Positions 34,823 to 42,881 of a stretch of DNA of 64,000 nucleotides are shown here, in pieces (position 1 is the first letter of the stretch; the number at the start of each line of letters is the position of its first letter). This DNA comes from Nevskia sp964451925 (GTDB taxonomy: Bacteria > Pseudomonadota > Gammaproteobacteria > Nevskiales > Nevskiaceae). A program made the translations under genes and the position numbers. Below the pieces are notes generated by a model. It searched no databases. It saw only the letters and a list, made by a program, of their open reading frames with translations, and was not told where the DNA came from. Location: the NCBI GenBank assembly GCA_964451925.1, contig CAYVKA010000002.1, forward strand, positions 62,001 through 126,000. The letters are read 5' to 3'.

Positions 34823-35809
34823 ATGAGCAAGCTGGAAACCATCATGGTCGTGATGCCGCCGCAACGGCAGGCGACGCCGGCGCTGCACCGGGCGGCGGCC
34901 TATGCCCGCCGTACCCAGGCGCAGCTGCAGCTGTGCCTGTTCGACTACTACGCGCCGATCGACCACTCCGGCACCATCTTCGGCGCCGAGGTGGCGGAAC
35001 GGGCCCGGCGCGACTTCCTCGACGAGCGCCTGCACTGGCTGTCCGAACTGGCCAGCGGGCTGTCCGAGCAGGGCCTGCGCGTCGAGTGCGACGCGATCTG
35101 GGCGCCGCACCCGCACAAGGCCATCATCGGCAAGATCCTGCAGCTCAAGGCCGGACTGGTGCTGAAGGATGTGGAGTGCGCGTCTGACGAGGACGCCACC
35201 TTGCACCCCTCGGCCCTCGACTCCAAGCTGCTGCGCCTGAGCCCGGCGCCGCTGATGCTGGTGCATCCGCATGCCAAGCTGCTGCCGCATCGCCTGCTGG
35301 TCGCAGTGGACGTGCTGATGGGCAATGAACCCGGCCAGCTCAATGACCGCATTCTGGAGGGCGGTTATGCCTGCGCCGCGCTCAGCGGCGCCGAGGCCGA
35401 CGTGCTTTCCGTGTTTTCCTATGTACCGGTTGAGGCGTACGGCTCGGGTTTCATCGCCGACACCTACGACATCATGGACAACGCCCATCGCGAGGCGCTG
35501 CAGGGATTCGCCGCCCGCCATCGCCTCAACCCCAACTGCCTGCTGCGCCGCAGCGCCTTCGACGCCGCGGCGGCGATCGCCGAGTGCGCCCGCGAGCGCG
35601 CCAGCGACCTGGTGGTGCTGGGCTCGGCCTACCATAGCGGGCTGGACCGGTTGATGTTCGGAACCACCGCCGAGGCGCTGATGCGCAAGCTCGCCTGCGA
35701 CGTGCTGCTGGTCAAGCCGGACGGCTTCGTCGATGAATTGCTCAAGCACGTTGACTTGCCGCGAGTGCCGGTGCAGCATGAATACGAGGCATCGAAAGAA
35801 GCGGCTTGA
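34823..35809 (+). CDS. Tandem-domain universal stress protein (UspE-like)
   Basis: A 328-residue protein with two Usp domains (about 1-150 and 155-305). The C-terminal domain has VLGSAYHSGLDRLMFGTTAE, a typical Usp nucleotide-loop region. The size and two-domain plan match UspE/YdaA-type proteins. It diverges from ccoN with a shared FNR-type box, and a strong terminator follows. Confidence 0.9.
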   Translation: MSKLETIMVVMPPQRQATPALHRAAAYARRTQAQLQLCLFDYYAPIDHSGTIFGAEVAERARRDFLDERLHWLSELASGLSEQGLRVECDAIWAPHPHKAIIGKILQLKAGLVLKDVECASDEDATLHPSALDSKLLRLSPAPLMLVHPHAKLLPHRLLVAVDVLMGNEPGQLNDRILEGGYACAALSGAEADVLSVFSYVPVEAYGSGFIADTYDIMDNAHREALQGFAARHRLNPNCLLRRSAFDAAAAIAECARERASDLVVLGSAYHSGLDRLMFGTTAEALMRKLACDVLLVKPDGFVDELLKHVDLPRVPVQHEYEASKEAA

Positions 35810-35849
35810 CTCCCCGACGCCGCCATCGGCAACGGCGGCACCGCACCTC

Positions 35850-35877
35850 GGCGGCCCCATGTGGCCGCCATTTTTTT
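35850..35877 (+). terminator. Intrinsic terminator of the tandem Usp gene
   Basis: GGCGGCC-CCATGT-GGCCGCC stem followed by A and seven T residues, 41 bp after the Usp stop. Confidence 0.88.
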
Positions 35878-35929
35878 GCTGCATGCCGCCGTGCGCCAGC
35901 GCACCGAATCACGCGACTTTGCAAATTCA

Positions 35930-35943
35930 TTGACATTGATCAA
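35930..35943. promoter_or_regulatory. FNR/ANR-type box upstream of ompW
   Basis: TTGACATTGATCAA (TTGAC variant in the left half), 73 bp before the OmpW start. The surrounding sequence is AT-richer than the average here, as for a promoter. Confidence 0.68.
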
Positions 35944-36016
35944 TGAGCCACTCAAGCCAAGGCTGGAAAATCAATCGTCATCGATTCGATGCGATAGCCT
36001 AGTAAGTGGAGTAGCC

Positions 36017-36631
36017 GTGAAAAACAAGACGCTGTTTGCAGTACTCGCCGGTGCAAGCCTGCTGGGCCCGGCGCTCGCCCATGCTGATTGCTTCCAGCAG
36101 CCCAACCCGTGGACCGTGCGCGTGGGCGTCCACAACATCGACCCCGCGGGCGGCACCAGCCACACCGTGGCCGGCGATATCGATGTGAAGAGCAAGATCG
36201 GCCCGACGATTAACCTCGATTACCGCGTTTGCCGCAACATCACCATCGATGTGCTGGGCGCCCTGCCGTTCACCCAGGACATCAAGCTCAATGGCACCCA
36301 GATCGGCAGCACCCGTCACCTGCCTCCGACGCTGACGGTGCAATACCATCCGCTGGCCGATACCGCGCTCGATCCCTTCGTCGGCGTCGGTGTCAACCGC
36401 ACCTTCTTCTTCAACGAGTCGATCTCCGGCGGTCCGAACCTGCAGCTTTCCAACACCTGGGGCTACACCGTCCAGGGCGGTCTGGACTGGAAGTTCGCGC
36501 CGTCCTGGGTCGCCGGCGTGGATCTGCGTTACATCCAGATCGAACCCAATGCCAGCGTCGGCGGCACGCCGATCGGCAAGGTCAAGATCGACCCCCTGGC
36601 CTATGGTATCAACGTGGGTTACCGCTTCTGA
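36017..36631 (+). CDS. ompW: OmpW family outer membrane protein
   Basis: A 204-residue outer-membrane protein with a signal peptide (about 1-23, ending ALAHA) and an eight-stranded beta-barrel. Typical stretches are NPWTVRVGVHNIDP, ALPFTQDIKL and the C-terminal YGINVGYRF with final Phe. OmpW forms a hydrophobic channel and is FNR/ANR-controlled in several proteobacteria. The GTG at 36017 follows a GGAG ribosome site. Confidence 0.93.
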   Translation: MKNKTLFAVLAGASLLGPALAHADCFQQPNPWTVRVGVHNIDPAGGTSHTVAGDIDVKSKIGPTINLDYRVCRNITIDVLGALPFTQDIKLNGTQIGSTRHLPPTLTVQYHPLADTALDPFVGVGVNRTFFFNESISGGPNLQLSNTWGYTVQGGLDWKFAPSWVAGVDLRYIQIEPNASVGGTPIGKVKIDPLAYGINVGYRF

Positions 36632-36667
36632 AAGGCGGGGCGATTCGCCCCGGCTGGTCATCTCAGA

Positions 36668-36709
36668 CAGACGCGCCCGGCGAGGCAATCGCCGGGCGCG
36701 TCTGTTTTT
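36668..36709 (+). terminator. Strong intrinsic terminator of ompW
   Basis: A perfect 16-bp GC-rich stem (36668-36683 with 36689-36704), a five-base loop GGCAA, then TTTTT. It lies 36 bp after the OmpW stop. Confidence 0.95.
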
Positions 36710-36742
36710 GCCGCTGCAAAATACAGGCCGTTGCGCGCCGTA

Positions 36743-36756
36743 TTGACCTGGATCAA
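36743..36756. promoter_or_regulatory. FNR/ANR-type box upstream of the FixL/FixJ-like operon
   Basis: TTGACCTGGATCAA (TTGAC variant), 63 bp before the sensor kinase start. Confidence 0.7.
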
Positions 36757-36819
36757 TGCGGTTACAATCCGCATGTGCAGGATTGAACGGTCCCGGTTCC
36801 GAATGAAAAGCGGGGGAGA

Positions 36820-38331
36820 ATGACGCAGAAACCCGAAACGCAGGACGCGGTCCATGCTGCCGGCGATCGCCTGGAAGCCCTGCTCGATGCGGCGGTGGAC
36901 CCGATCGTGCTGATCGATCCCCAGGGCTGCGTCAGCGGCTTCAACCACGCCGCCGAGGCGGTATTCGGCTACCGCGAGTCGGAGGTGCTGGGCCGCAATG
37001 TCTCGATGCTGATGCCGCAGCCGTATCGGCAGGAACACGACGGCTACTTGGGGCGGTACCTCGATACCGGCAAACGCCGCATCATCGGTATCGGCCGCGA
37101 AGTGGTGGCGCAGCGCAAGGACGGCAGCACGTTCCCGATCGACCTTGCCGTGGGTGAATTCGTCAACGGCGCCGAGCGCGGTTTTGTCGGCATCCTGCGC
37201 GATATCACCCAGCGCAAGCGGCAGGAAGCGGAAGTCCGGCGCGCCACCGAGGAGTTGCGCCTGATCTTTGAAAACAGCCCCACGCCGGTGACCATCTCCG
37301 ATGCCGACGGTCATGTGCTCGACGCCAACCGCGCCTGCGAGGCGGTGCTGGGCCGCAGCGCGGCGGAATTGAAAGGCCTGCGCCATACCGATCTGATCGT
37401 CGAGGAAGACCGCCAGGCGGTGCGCCAGGACTTCATCAGGCTGCGCAGCGAGGGCGAGCGCTTCAGCCGGGAAATCCGCTATCTCAGGCGCAACGGCCAG
37501 GTGCTCTACGCGCTGCTGCAGGTCGGCGTGACCCGCGACACCGGCGGCGGCGCGCTGCTGATGATCTGCGAGATCGTCGACCGCAGCCAGGTCTACGAAG
37601 CCACCCGCGAGGCCGAGGAGCTGCGCACCCGGCTGGCCCATGTCAGCCGCGTCGGTACGCTCGGCGAAATGGTCAGCGGCATCGCCCACGAGGTCAACCA
37701 GCCGCTCACCGCCATCGCCAACTACGCCAGCGCGGCGCGGCGCATGGTACTGGGCGGCACCGCCGATGCCGCGGAGCTGGCCGCCATCCATGACAAGATC
37801 GCCACCCAGGCCGAGCGCGCCGGCCAGGTGATCCGCGGCCTGCGCAGCATGACGCGGCGACGCGAGGCCGAACGGGCGCAGCTGGATTGCGCCGCGCTGG
37901 TCAGCGATGCGCTGAAGCTGGTCGAATTCGAGTTGCGCGCGCGCGGCTGGCGCCTGGCGCTGAGCCTGCAACCCGGCCTGCCGAAAGTCCTCGGCGACGG
38001 GGTGCAGATTCAGCAGGTACTGATCAACCTGGTGCGCAACGCGGTGGAAGCGATGAGCGAGCAAGCCAACGGCGACTATATTGCGGTCAGCGCCTCGGCC
38101 GCCGCGGGCGCCTGGGTGGAAATCACCGTCAGCGATTGCGGCCCGGGCCTCGGCGAGGAGGCCGAAGAGCACCTGTTCGAGCCGTTTTTCAGCACCAAGG
38201 ACCAGGGCATGGGCTTGGGGCTTTCCATCTGCCGGTCCATAATGTCGGTACACGGCGGTGAACTGCGGTATCGGCGCAATCAGCGTGGGGGAGCGGAATT
38301 CACAATGCGGCTACCGGTTCTCGATCAATGA
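36820..38331 (+). CDS. FixL-like two-PAS sensor histidine kinase
   Basis: A 503-residue soluble kinase: PAS1 (about 18-132), PAS2 (about 140-260), HisKA with phosphoacceptor His in GIAHEVNQPL (near 289), and HATPase ending GLGLSICRS. PAS1 has the FixL-type pattern EHDGYLGRY (His73) and IIGIGREV (Arg93), the positions used for haem binding and ligand sensing in FixL; the same residues occur in some non-haem PAS domains. No membrane segment, so it is a cytoplasmic sensor. The stop overlaps the response-regulator start by ATGA. An FNR-type box lies upstream. Confidence 0.9.
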   Translation: MTQKPETQDAVHAAGDRLEALLDAAVDPIVLIDPQGCVSGFNHAAEAVFGYRESEVLGRNVSMLMPQPYRQEHDGYLGRYLDTGKRRIIGIGREVVAQRKDGSTFPIDLAVGEFVNGAERGFVGILRDITQRKRQEAEVRRATEELRLIFENSPTPVTISDADGHVLDANRACEAVLGRSAAELKGLRHTDLIVEEDRQAVRQDFIRLRSEGERFSREIRYLRRNGQVLYALLQVGVTRDTGGGALLMICEIVDRSQVYEATREAEELRTRLAHVSRVGTLGEMVSGIAHEVNQPLTAIANYASAARRMVLGGTADAAELAAIHDKIATQAERAGQVIRGLRSMTRRREAERAQLDCAALVSDALKLVEFELRARGWRLALSLQPGLPKVLGDGVQIQQVLINLVRNAVEAMSEQANGDYIAVSASAAAGAWVEITVSDCGPGLGEEAEEHLFEPFFSTKDQGMGLGLSICRSIMSVHGGELRYRRNQRGGAEFTMRLPVLDQ

Positions 38332-38957
38332 AACAGGCTCCAGCCGGCGAAGCGCCCCAGGTATTCGTCGTCGACGACGAGGAAGCGGTCCGCGACAGCA
38401 TTGCCTTGCTGCTGCGTTCGGTCAACATCCGTTCGCGCGTCTACACCGACGCCAAGGCGTTTCTGGACGGTTATCGTCCCGAGGAACCCGGCTGCCTGGT
38501 GCTGGACATCCGCATGCCGCGCATGAGCGGCATGGAATTGCAGCAGGAGCTGAATCGCCGCGGCTGGGGCATACCGGTCATCTTCATGACCGGCCACGGC
38601 GATGTGCCGATGGCGGTGGAGGCCATGCGCGCCGGTGCTGTGGATTTCCTGCAGAAGCCGTTCAAGGACGACGAGCTGATCCGGCGCGTGCAGAAGGCCC
38701 TGGAACAGGACGCCAGGCTGCGCGAGCAGCTCAGCAGCCGCAGCCAGATCCGCAGTCGCTTCGAGAGCCTGACGCCGCGGGAACGCGAGATCGCCGAACG
38801 GCTGGCGGCCGGCGACGCCAACAAGGCCGTCGCCATCGACCTGGGATTGAGCGAGCGCACCGTGGAGCTGCACCGTGCCCACGTGATGCAGAAGATGGGG
38901 GCCCGCGGCCTGGCCCAGCTGGTGCAGATGCTGTTTCAGCTCAAGTCCGGCGACTGA
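38328..38957 (+). CDS. FixJ family response regulator
   Basis: A 209-residue response regulator with an N-terminal receiver (phosphoacceptor Asp60 in LVLDIRMP, Thr in FMTGHG, Lys in LQKPF) and a C-terminal LuxR-type helix-turn-helix (LTPREREIAERLA, then SERTVELHRAHVMQKM). It is the cognate partner of the kinase it overlaps. In FixLJ systems the regulator activates an fnr/fixK-type gene; the fnr-like gene in this window is a possible target (inference). Confidence 0.93.
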   Translation: MKQAPAGEAPQVFVVDDEEAVRDSIALLLRSVNIRSRVYTDAKAFLDGYRPEEPGCLVLDIRMPRMSGMELQQELNRRGWGIPVIFMTGHGDVPMAVEAMRAGAVDFLQKPFKDDELIRRVQKALEQDARLREQLSSRSQIRSRFESLTPREREIAERLAAGDANKAVAIDLGLSERTVELHRAHVMQKMGARGLAQLVQMLFQLKSGD

Positions 38958-38975
38958 CCCTCGCCGGCGTCAAAG

Positions 38976-39003
38976 AAAAGGGCGGCCCGTGGGCCGCCCT
39001 TTT
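38976..39003. terminator. Bidirectional intrinsic terminator
   Basis: AAAAGGGCGGCCC-GT-GGGCCGCCCTTTT is nearly symmetric, with A and T runs on each side. It lies between the FixJ-like gene and the convergent lipoprotein gene. Confidence 0.9.
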
Positions 39004-39033
39004 GTCAAACCGGGCGCGCAAGCCGCGCCGGGA

Positions 39034-41235
39034 TCATTCCCCTACATAGGTGTTGTTGCCACTGTTGTTGCCGGTGGAGGCGTTGTTGGTGCTGACCGCG
39101 GCCAGGGAGCTGGCCGAATTGACGTTGGCGATGTACGCGTCGTTCTTGCTGGTGGTGCTGTACTGCACGTTGGAGATGATCCCCAGGTAGGGCGCGAACC
39201 CGAAGCCAAAGGTGCCGGGGTTGTTGACGTTGGCGATCGAGCCCAGCGTGGCGATGAACAGGCCGGTGGACGAGTTGTAGCTGCTGATCGAGGCCGTGCC
39301 GGTCCCGTTGACGCTGTAGCTCTCCCGCAGCACCACGCTCGGCGCGGTCTGCAGCTGCGCGTTGACATTGGGGATGGTGGTGCTGTCCGCTTGGCCCAGC
39401 CATTGGCCCTGGATGGTGCTGGCGCCGGTGCCGTCGTCATGGATCGAGATGGCGCTATTGCTGACGCCGCTGCTGCTCCCCGTGGTCTGGTTGATGTACA
39501 CCAGCCCCGCCGGATCCACCGTTTCGACGAAGACGTTGGTGAAATTGGTGCCGGTGACATCCTGGCCCAGCACCGTCGCGGTTGCGTTGCTGGCATTGTT
39601 GGCCACCGAGAAGATGCCGCCGCCACCGGAGGTGTTGCTTGCCGAGATTACCAGCCGCGTGGCGGTCAGGGCGATGTCGCTGCTGGTCACGGTCAGCCCC
39701 GAGGCCAGCGTGGTCAGTGTGTTGACGGTCCCGCCCGAGCGCGCGATCGAATGGATCACGTTGCCGTCGGCGAAGTACAGGTTGCTCGCGTCCGAGGCGG
39801 AATGCTTGAACGCGCTGTGCGGGTCGCCGTTGACAAAGGTAAAGAGCGGCGAGGACAGGCCGGTGGCGGTGGCCTGGAACAGCTGCGGCGAGCTGCTGGC
39901 CAGCGGCCCGGTGAAGTAGATCGTCTGCAGGCCGGCCTGGTACACGCCGACCTGGCCGCCGGACGGAACCGTAGCGACCGTAGTCGGTGAGCCGAAGCTG
40001 GCGTTGCGCAGCACCAGGGTAATGCCGCTGGTTCCTTCACCGTCGAAGAACCCGGTGATCGCTCCCGAGGCGTTGTGCTGGGCGATGGCCCCCGTGAGGC
40101 CGGCGACCGCGGGCGGCGTGGTGGTGGGGGACATGCTCAGCTGCACCGCGACTTCGGTGTCGTCGCTGGTGTAGCAGGTGTTGTCCGGCCCCGGCTGCCC
40201 CACCAGCACCCAGCTGTTCGTGGGGTTGCTGTAGTCGGCCAGCTGCTGGCTGCTCTTGGCGTCGAGCCCGCACAGGTTGGTGAGATTCGACACCTGCACC
40301 CGTGTGTGGTTGGCGCCGCTGAGCAGGTTGACCATGTACAGCTTGCCGGCGTTCACATACACGACCACGACGCCGTGGATGCCACTGACCTGGCCGGTGC
40401 TGCTGTTGATGCTGCCGGTGCTGTAGCTGGTGGCCTGGTCGGTGTCATGGTTGCTGCCGGTGCAGCCCGACGAGCAGGGGCTCTGGTTCGGCAGGCCGCT
40501 GTCGACCTGGACCGGATTGGTGCCGGAAACAACCGCCTGCGAGGGATCGAGCAGCATCAGCCGGTCGTCGCCGGTGACCAGCGGGATGAGGTTGGCCACG
40601 CCACCGGATGAACCACCGCCGGACGAGCCGCCACCGGAAGAACTACTGGAGGAACCGCCGCTCGACGAGCTGCTGGAGGAGCTGCCGCCGGACGAGCTGC
40701 TGCTGGAAGAGCTGCTGCTCGAAGAACCGCTGCTGGACGAGCTGCTGCTGGAAGAGCTGCTGCTAGAAGAACCGCTGCTGGACGAGCTGCTGCTGGAGGA
40801 ACTGCTGCCCGAAGAGCTGCTGCTGGACGAGCCGCCGCCGGAAGAGGCGCCGCCGGACGAGCTGCTGCTGCTCGATGAGCCGCTGCTGGACGAGCTGCTA
40901 CTGCTGGAAGAACTGCCGCCCGAGGAACTGCTCGAGGACACGCCGCCCGAGGAACTGCTGCTGGACGAGCCGGCACCCGAGGAGCCGCCACTGGACGAAC
41001 TGCTGGACAGGCCGCCTGAAGAGCCACCCGAGCTGGAGGAGGAAGCAGCGCCGGAGCTGGACGAAGCGCCGCCGGAGCTGGAGGACGAGCCGGCACCGGA
41101 ACTGGACGAAGAACTGGACGAAGAAGTGGAGCTTCCGGAGTTGTTGCTATTGTTGTCGCAGCCTTCAAGCATCAAGGGCGAAACCGCGGCGAGCGCTATC
41201 AGTGCGCTCTTCAAGGCGTGAGCACGTACCAGCAT
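39034..41235 (-). CDS. Putative lipoprotein with a long Ser/Gly-rich linker
   Basis: A 733-residue exported protein. The N-terminus has a signal peptide ending LMLEGC, an atypical but plausible lipobox with Cys26. Residues about 34-222 are almost only Ser and Gly (plus a few Ala, Val, Leu), a flexible spacer. The remainder (about 223-733) is a Ser/Thr/Asn/Gly-rich domain with repeated short beta-like units such as STGLFIATLGSI and DASNLYFADGNVIHSI, reminiscent of beta-propeller proteins. No catalytic motif recognised. Two Cys pairs near 255 and 350 may form disulfides. Likely surface-exposed; the function is unknown. Confidence 0.75.
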   Translation of the reverse strand: MLVRAHALKSALIALAAVSPLMLEGCDNNSNNSGSSTSSSSSSSSSGAGSSSSSGGASSSSGAASSSSSGGSSGGLSSSSSSGGSSGAGSSSSSSSGGVSSSSSSGGSSSSSSSSSSSGSSSSSSSSGGASSGGGSSSSSSSGSSSSSSSSSSSGSSSSSSSSSSSSSSGSSSSSSSSSSSSGGSSSSSSSSGGSSSSSSGGGSSGGGSSGGVANLIPLVTGDDRLMLLDPSQAVVSGTNPVQVDSGLPNQSPCSSGCTGSNHDTDQATSYSTGSINSSTGQVSGIHGVVVVYVNAGKLYMVNLLSGANHTRVQVSNLTNLCGLDAKSSQQLADYSNPTNSWVLVGQPGPDNTCYTSDDTEVAVQLSMSPTTTPPAVAGLTGAIAQHNASGAITGFFDGEGTSGITLVLRNASFGSPTTVATVPSGGQVGVYQAGLQTIYFTGPLASSSPQLFQATATGLSSPLFTFVNGDPHSAFKHSASDASNLYFADGNVIHSIARSGGTVNTLTTLASGLTVTSSDIALTATRLVISASNTSGGGGIFSVANNASNATATVLGQDVTGTNFTNVFVETVDPAGLVYINQTTGSSSGVSNSAISIHDDGTGASTIQGQWLGQADSTTIPNVNAQLQTAPSVVLRESYSVNGTGTASISSYNSSTGLFIATLGSIANVNNPGTFGFGFAPYLGIISNVQYSTTSKNDAYIANVNSASSLAAVSTNNASTGNNSGNNTYVGE
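40600..41134 (-). repeat. Low-complexity Ser/Gly codon repeat inside the lipoprotein gene
   Basis: An array of near-identical short units, mostly AGC/AGT/TCC/TCG serine codons interspersed with GGC/GGA glycine codons. On the plus strand the same DNA reads as repeats of CTGCTGGACGAG and CTGCTGGAAGAG. It is likely to vary in length between isolates by slippage or recombination. Confidence 0.85.
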
Positions 41236-41684
41236 GACAATCCCCCCAATTGCGGGCGGCCAATCGTGCTGCCATTGCGGCCGCGACTAAAAAATCCCTT
41301 ATGGCCGAAGCATAATCCCGGTGCCGCCGAAAGAATAGTGACCTCGATCGCAATTTCGCCAGGCGAGTTGCCGCAGTCAGGGGGTTGCGTCGAACTGGGA
41401 AGTTTGCATCGCCGGACGCCGGCTCACAGGTTTCCGGCCGGAGACCGCAGAAGCGGCGGAGCGCGCTCCATTTCCAGGAGAAAAATCCAGCAAATTCAAC
41501 GACGCGAAATGACGATGCCGATCGCCGGCAGGGATCGCAGTCCAAGAAGCGCGCAGGCTGCCCGCCCCGTGCCGCCGCACACCCGTCAAGACCTCAAACA
41601 AGGGGAGGGGGCGATACGGCGGGCGAGCCCTGACTCCCCCTGTGGCCGCGGTGGGTGGCCGCGGTGCGTCGGCCGGAGCAGCCT
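41236..41684. other. Intergenic region between the Ser/Gly lipoprotein and prpF
   Basis: About 450 bp without a convincing gene. The part next to 41235 should hold the lipoprotein promoter and leader on the minus strand. The part near 41600-41684 contains a repeated GTGGCCGCGGTG and G/C runs that could form the end of the prpF transcript. No FNR-type box seen. Confidence 0.5.
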
Positions 41685-42878
41685 TCAGAACGCGTCGCCC
41701 GGCACCCGCACCCAGCCTTCCATCAGTACGCGCGCGGAGCGGGACATGATCGCCTTGGTGACGGTCCACTCGCCATCCGCCTGCTTGGCCGCCGCGCCGA
41801 CGCGCAGCGTGCCCGAGGGGTGTCCGAAGCGCACCGCCTCGTGGGCGTGGCCGCCGGCCGCCAGGCTCACCAGGGTGCCGGGGATCGCCGCCGCGGTGCC
41901 GATCGCCACCGCCGCCGTGCCCATCATGGCATGGTGCAGCTTGCCCATCGACAGCGCGCGCACCAGCAGGTCGATGTCGCCGGCGGAGACCTTCTTGCCG
42001 CTGGACGAGACGTAGTCCTTCGGCGGCGCGACGAAGGCCACCTTGGGCGTGTGCTGCCGCTTGGCCGCTTCTTCCGGCTGCTTGATCAGGCCCATGCGCA
42101 TCGCGCCGTGGGCGCGGATGGTCTCGAACATGGCCAGCGCCTTGGCGTCGCCGTTGATCGCGTCCTGCAGCTCGGTACCGCTGTAGCCGATGGCCTCGGC
42201 GTTGACGAAGATGGTCGGGATGCCGGCGTTGATCATCGTCGCCTTGAGCGTGCCCACGCCGGGCACTTCCAGGTCGTCGACCAGCTTGCCGGTGGGGAAC
42301 ATCGAGCCGCCGCCATCGCCTTCGCCCTCGTCGGCCGGATCGAGGAACTCCAGCTGCACCTCGGCCGCCGGGAAGGTCACGCCGTCCAACTCGAAATCAC
42401 CGGTTTCCTGCACCTGGCCGTCGCTCATCGGCACATGGGCGACGATGGTCTTGTTGATGTTGGCCTGCCAGATGCGCACCGTGCACAGGCCGTTCTTCGG
42501 CACCCTGGCCGGATCGACCAGGCCGTTGCTGATCGCGAACGGCCCCACCGCGGCCGAAAGGTTGCCGCAGTTGCCGCTCCAGTCCATGAAAGCCTTGTCG
42601 ATCGAGACCTGGCCGAACAGGTAGTCGACGTCATGATCCGGCCGCGCGCTCTTGCTCAGGATCACGGTCTTGCTGGTGCTGGAGGTGGCGCCGCCCATGC
42701 CGTCGATCTGCTTGCCGTAGGGGTCGGGGCTGCCGATCACCCGCAGCAGCAGCCGGTCGCGCGCTTCGCCGGGGACCTGCGCGCGGGCCGGCAGATCCTG
42801 CAGGTGGAAAAACACACCCTTGCTGGTGCCGCCGCGCATGTAGGTGGCCGGGATCTTGACCTGCGGAACGTTCGACAT
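41685..42878 (-). CDS. prpF: 2-methylaconitate cis-trans isomerase PrpF
   Basis: A 397-residue PrpF-family isomerase of the methylcitrate cycle for propionate use, acting with AcnD. Visible motifs are YMRGGTSKGVFFH near 13-25, the active-site region DWSGNCGNLSAAVGPFAI, and INAGIPTIFV in the second domain. It follows acnD by 3 bp on the same strand. prpB and prpC are not in this window. Confidence 0.95.
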   Translation of the reverse strand: MSNVPQVKIPATYMRGGTSKGVFFHLQDLPARAQVPGEARDRLLLRVIGSPDPYGKQIDGMGGATSSTSKTVILSKSARPDHDVDYLFGQVSIDKAFMDWSGNCGNLSAAVGPFAISNGLVDPARVPKNGLCTVRIWQANINKTIVAHVPMSDGQVQETGDFELDGVTFPAAEVQLEFLDPADEGEGDGGGSMFPTGKLVDDLEVPGVGTLKATMINAGIPTIFVNAEAIGYSGTELQDAINGDAKALAMFETIRAHGAMRMGLIKQPEEAAKRQHTPKVAFVAPPKDYVSSSGKKVSAGDIDLLVRALSMGKLHHAMMGTAAVAIGTAAAIPGTLVSLAAGGHAHEAVRFGHPSGTLRVGAAAKQADGEWTVTKAIMSRSARVLMEGWVRVPGDAF

Positions 42879-42881
42879 GGA

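Noticed and set aside
40430..41221. An acidic Leu/Glu/Asp repeat protein on the plus strand opposite the Ser/Gly linker
   Set aside because: It arises from reading the Ser/Gly codon repeat backwards. There is no ribosome site, and the minus-strand gene has a signal peptide and a full downstream domain.
41339..41357. An FNR-like word near the Ser/Gly lipoprotein promoter (TGACCTCGATCGCAA)
   Set aside because: Half-sites do not fit the palindrome; the right half is broken at two core bases.
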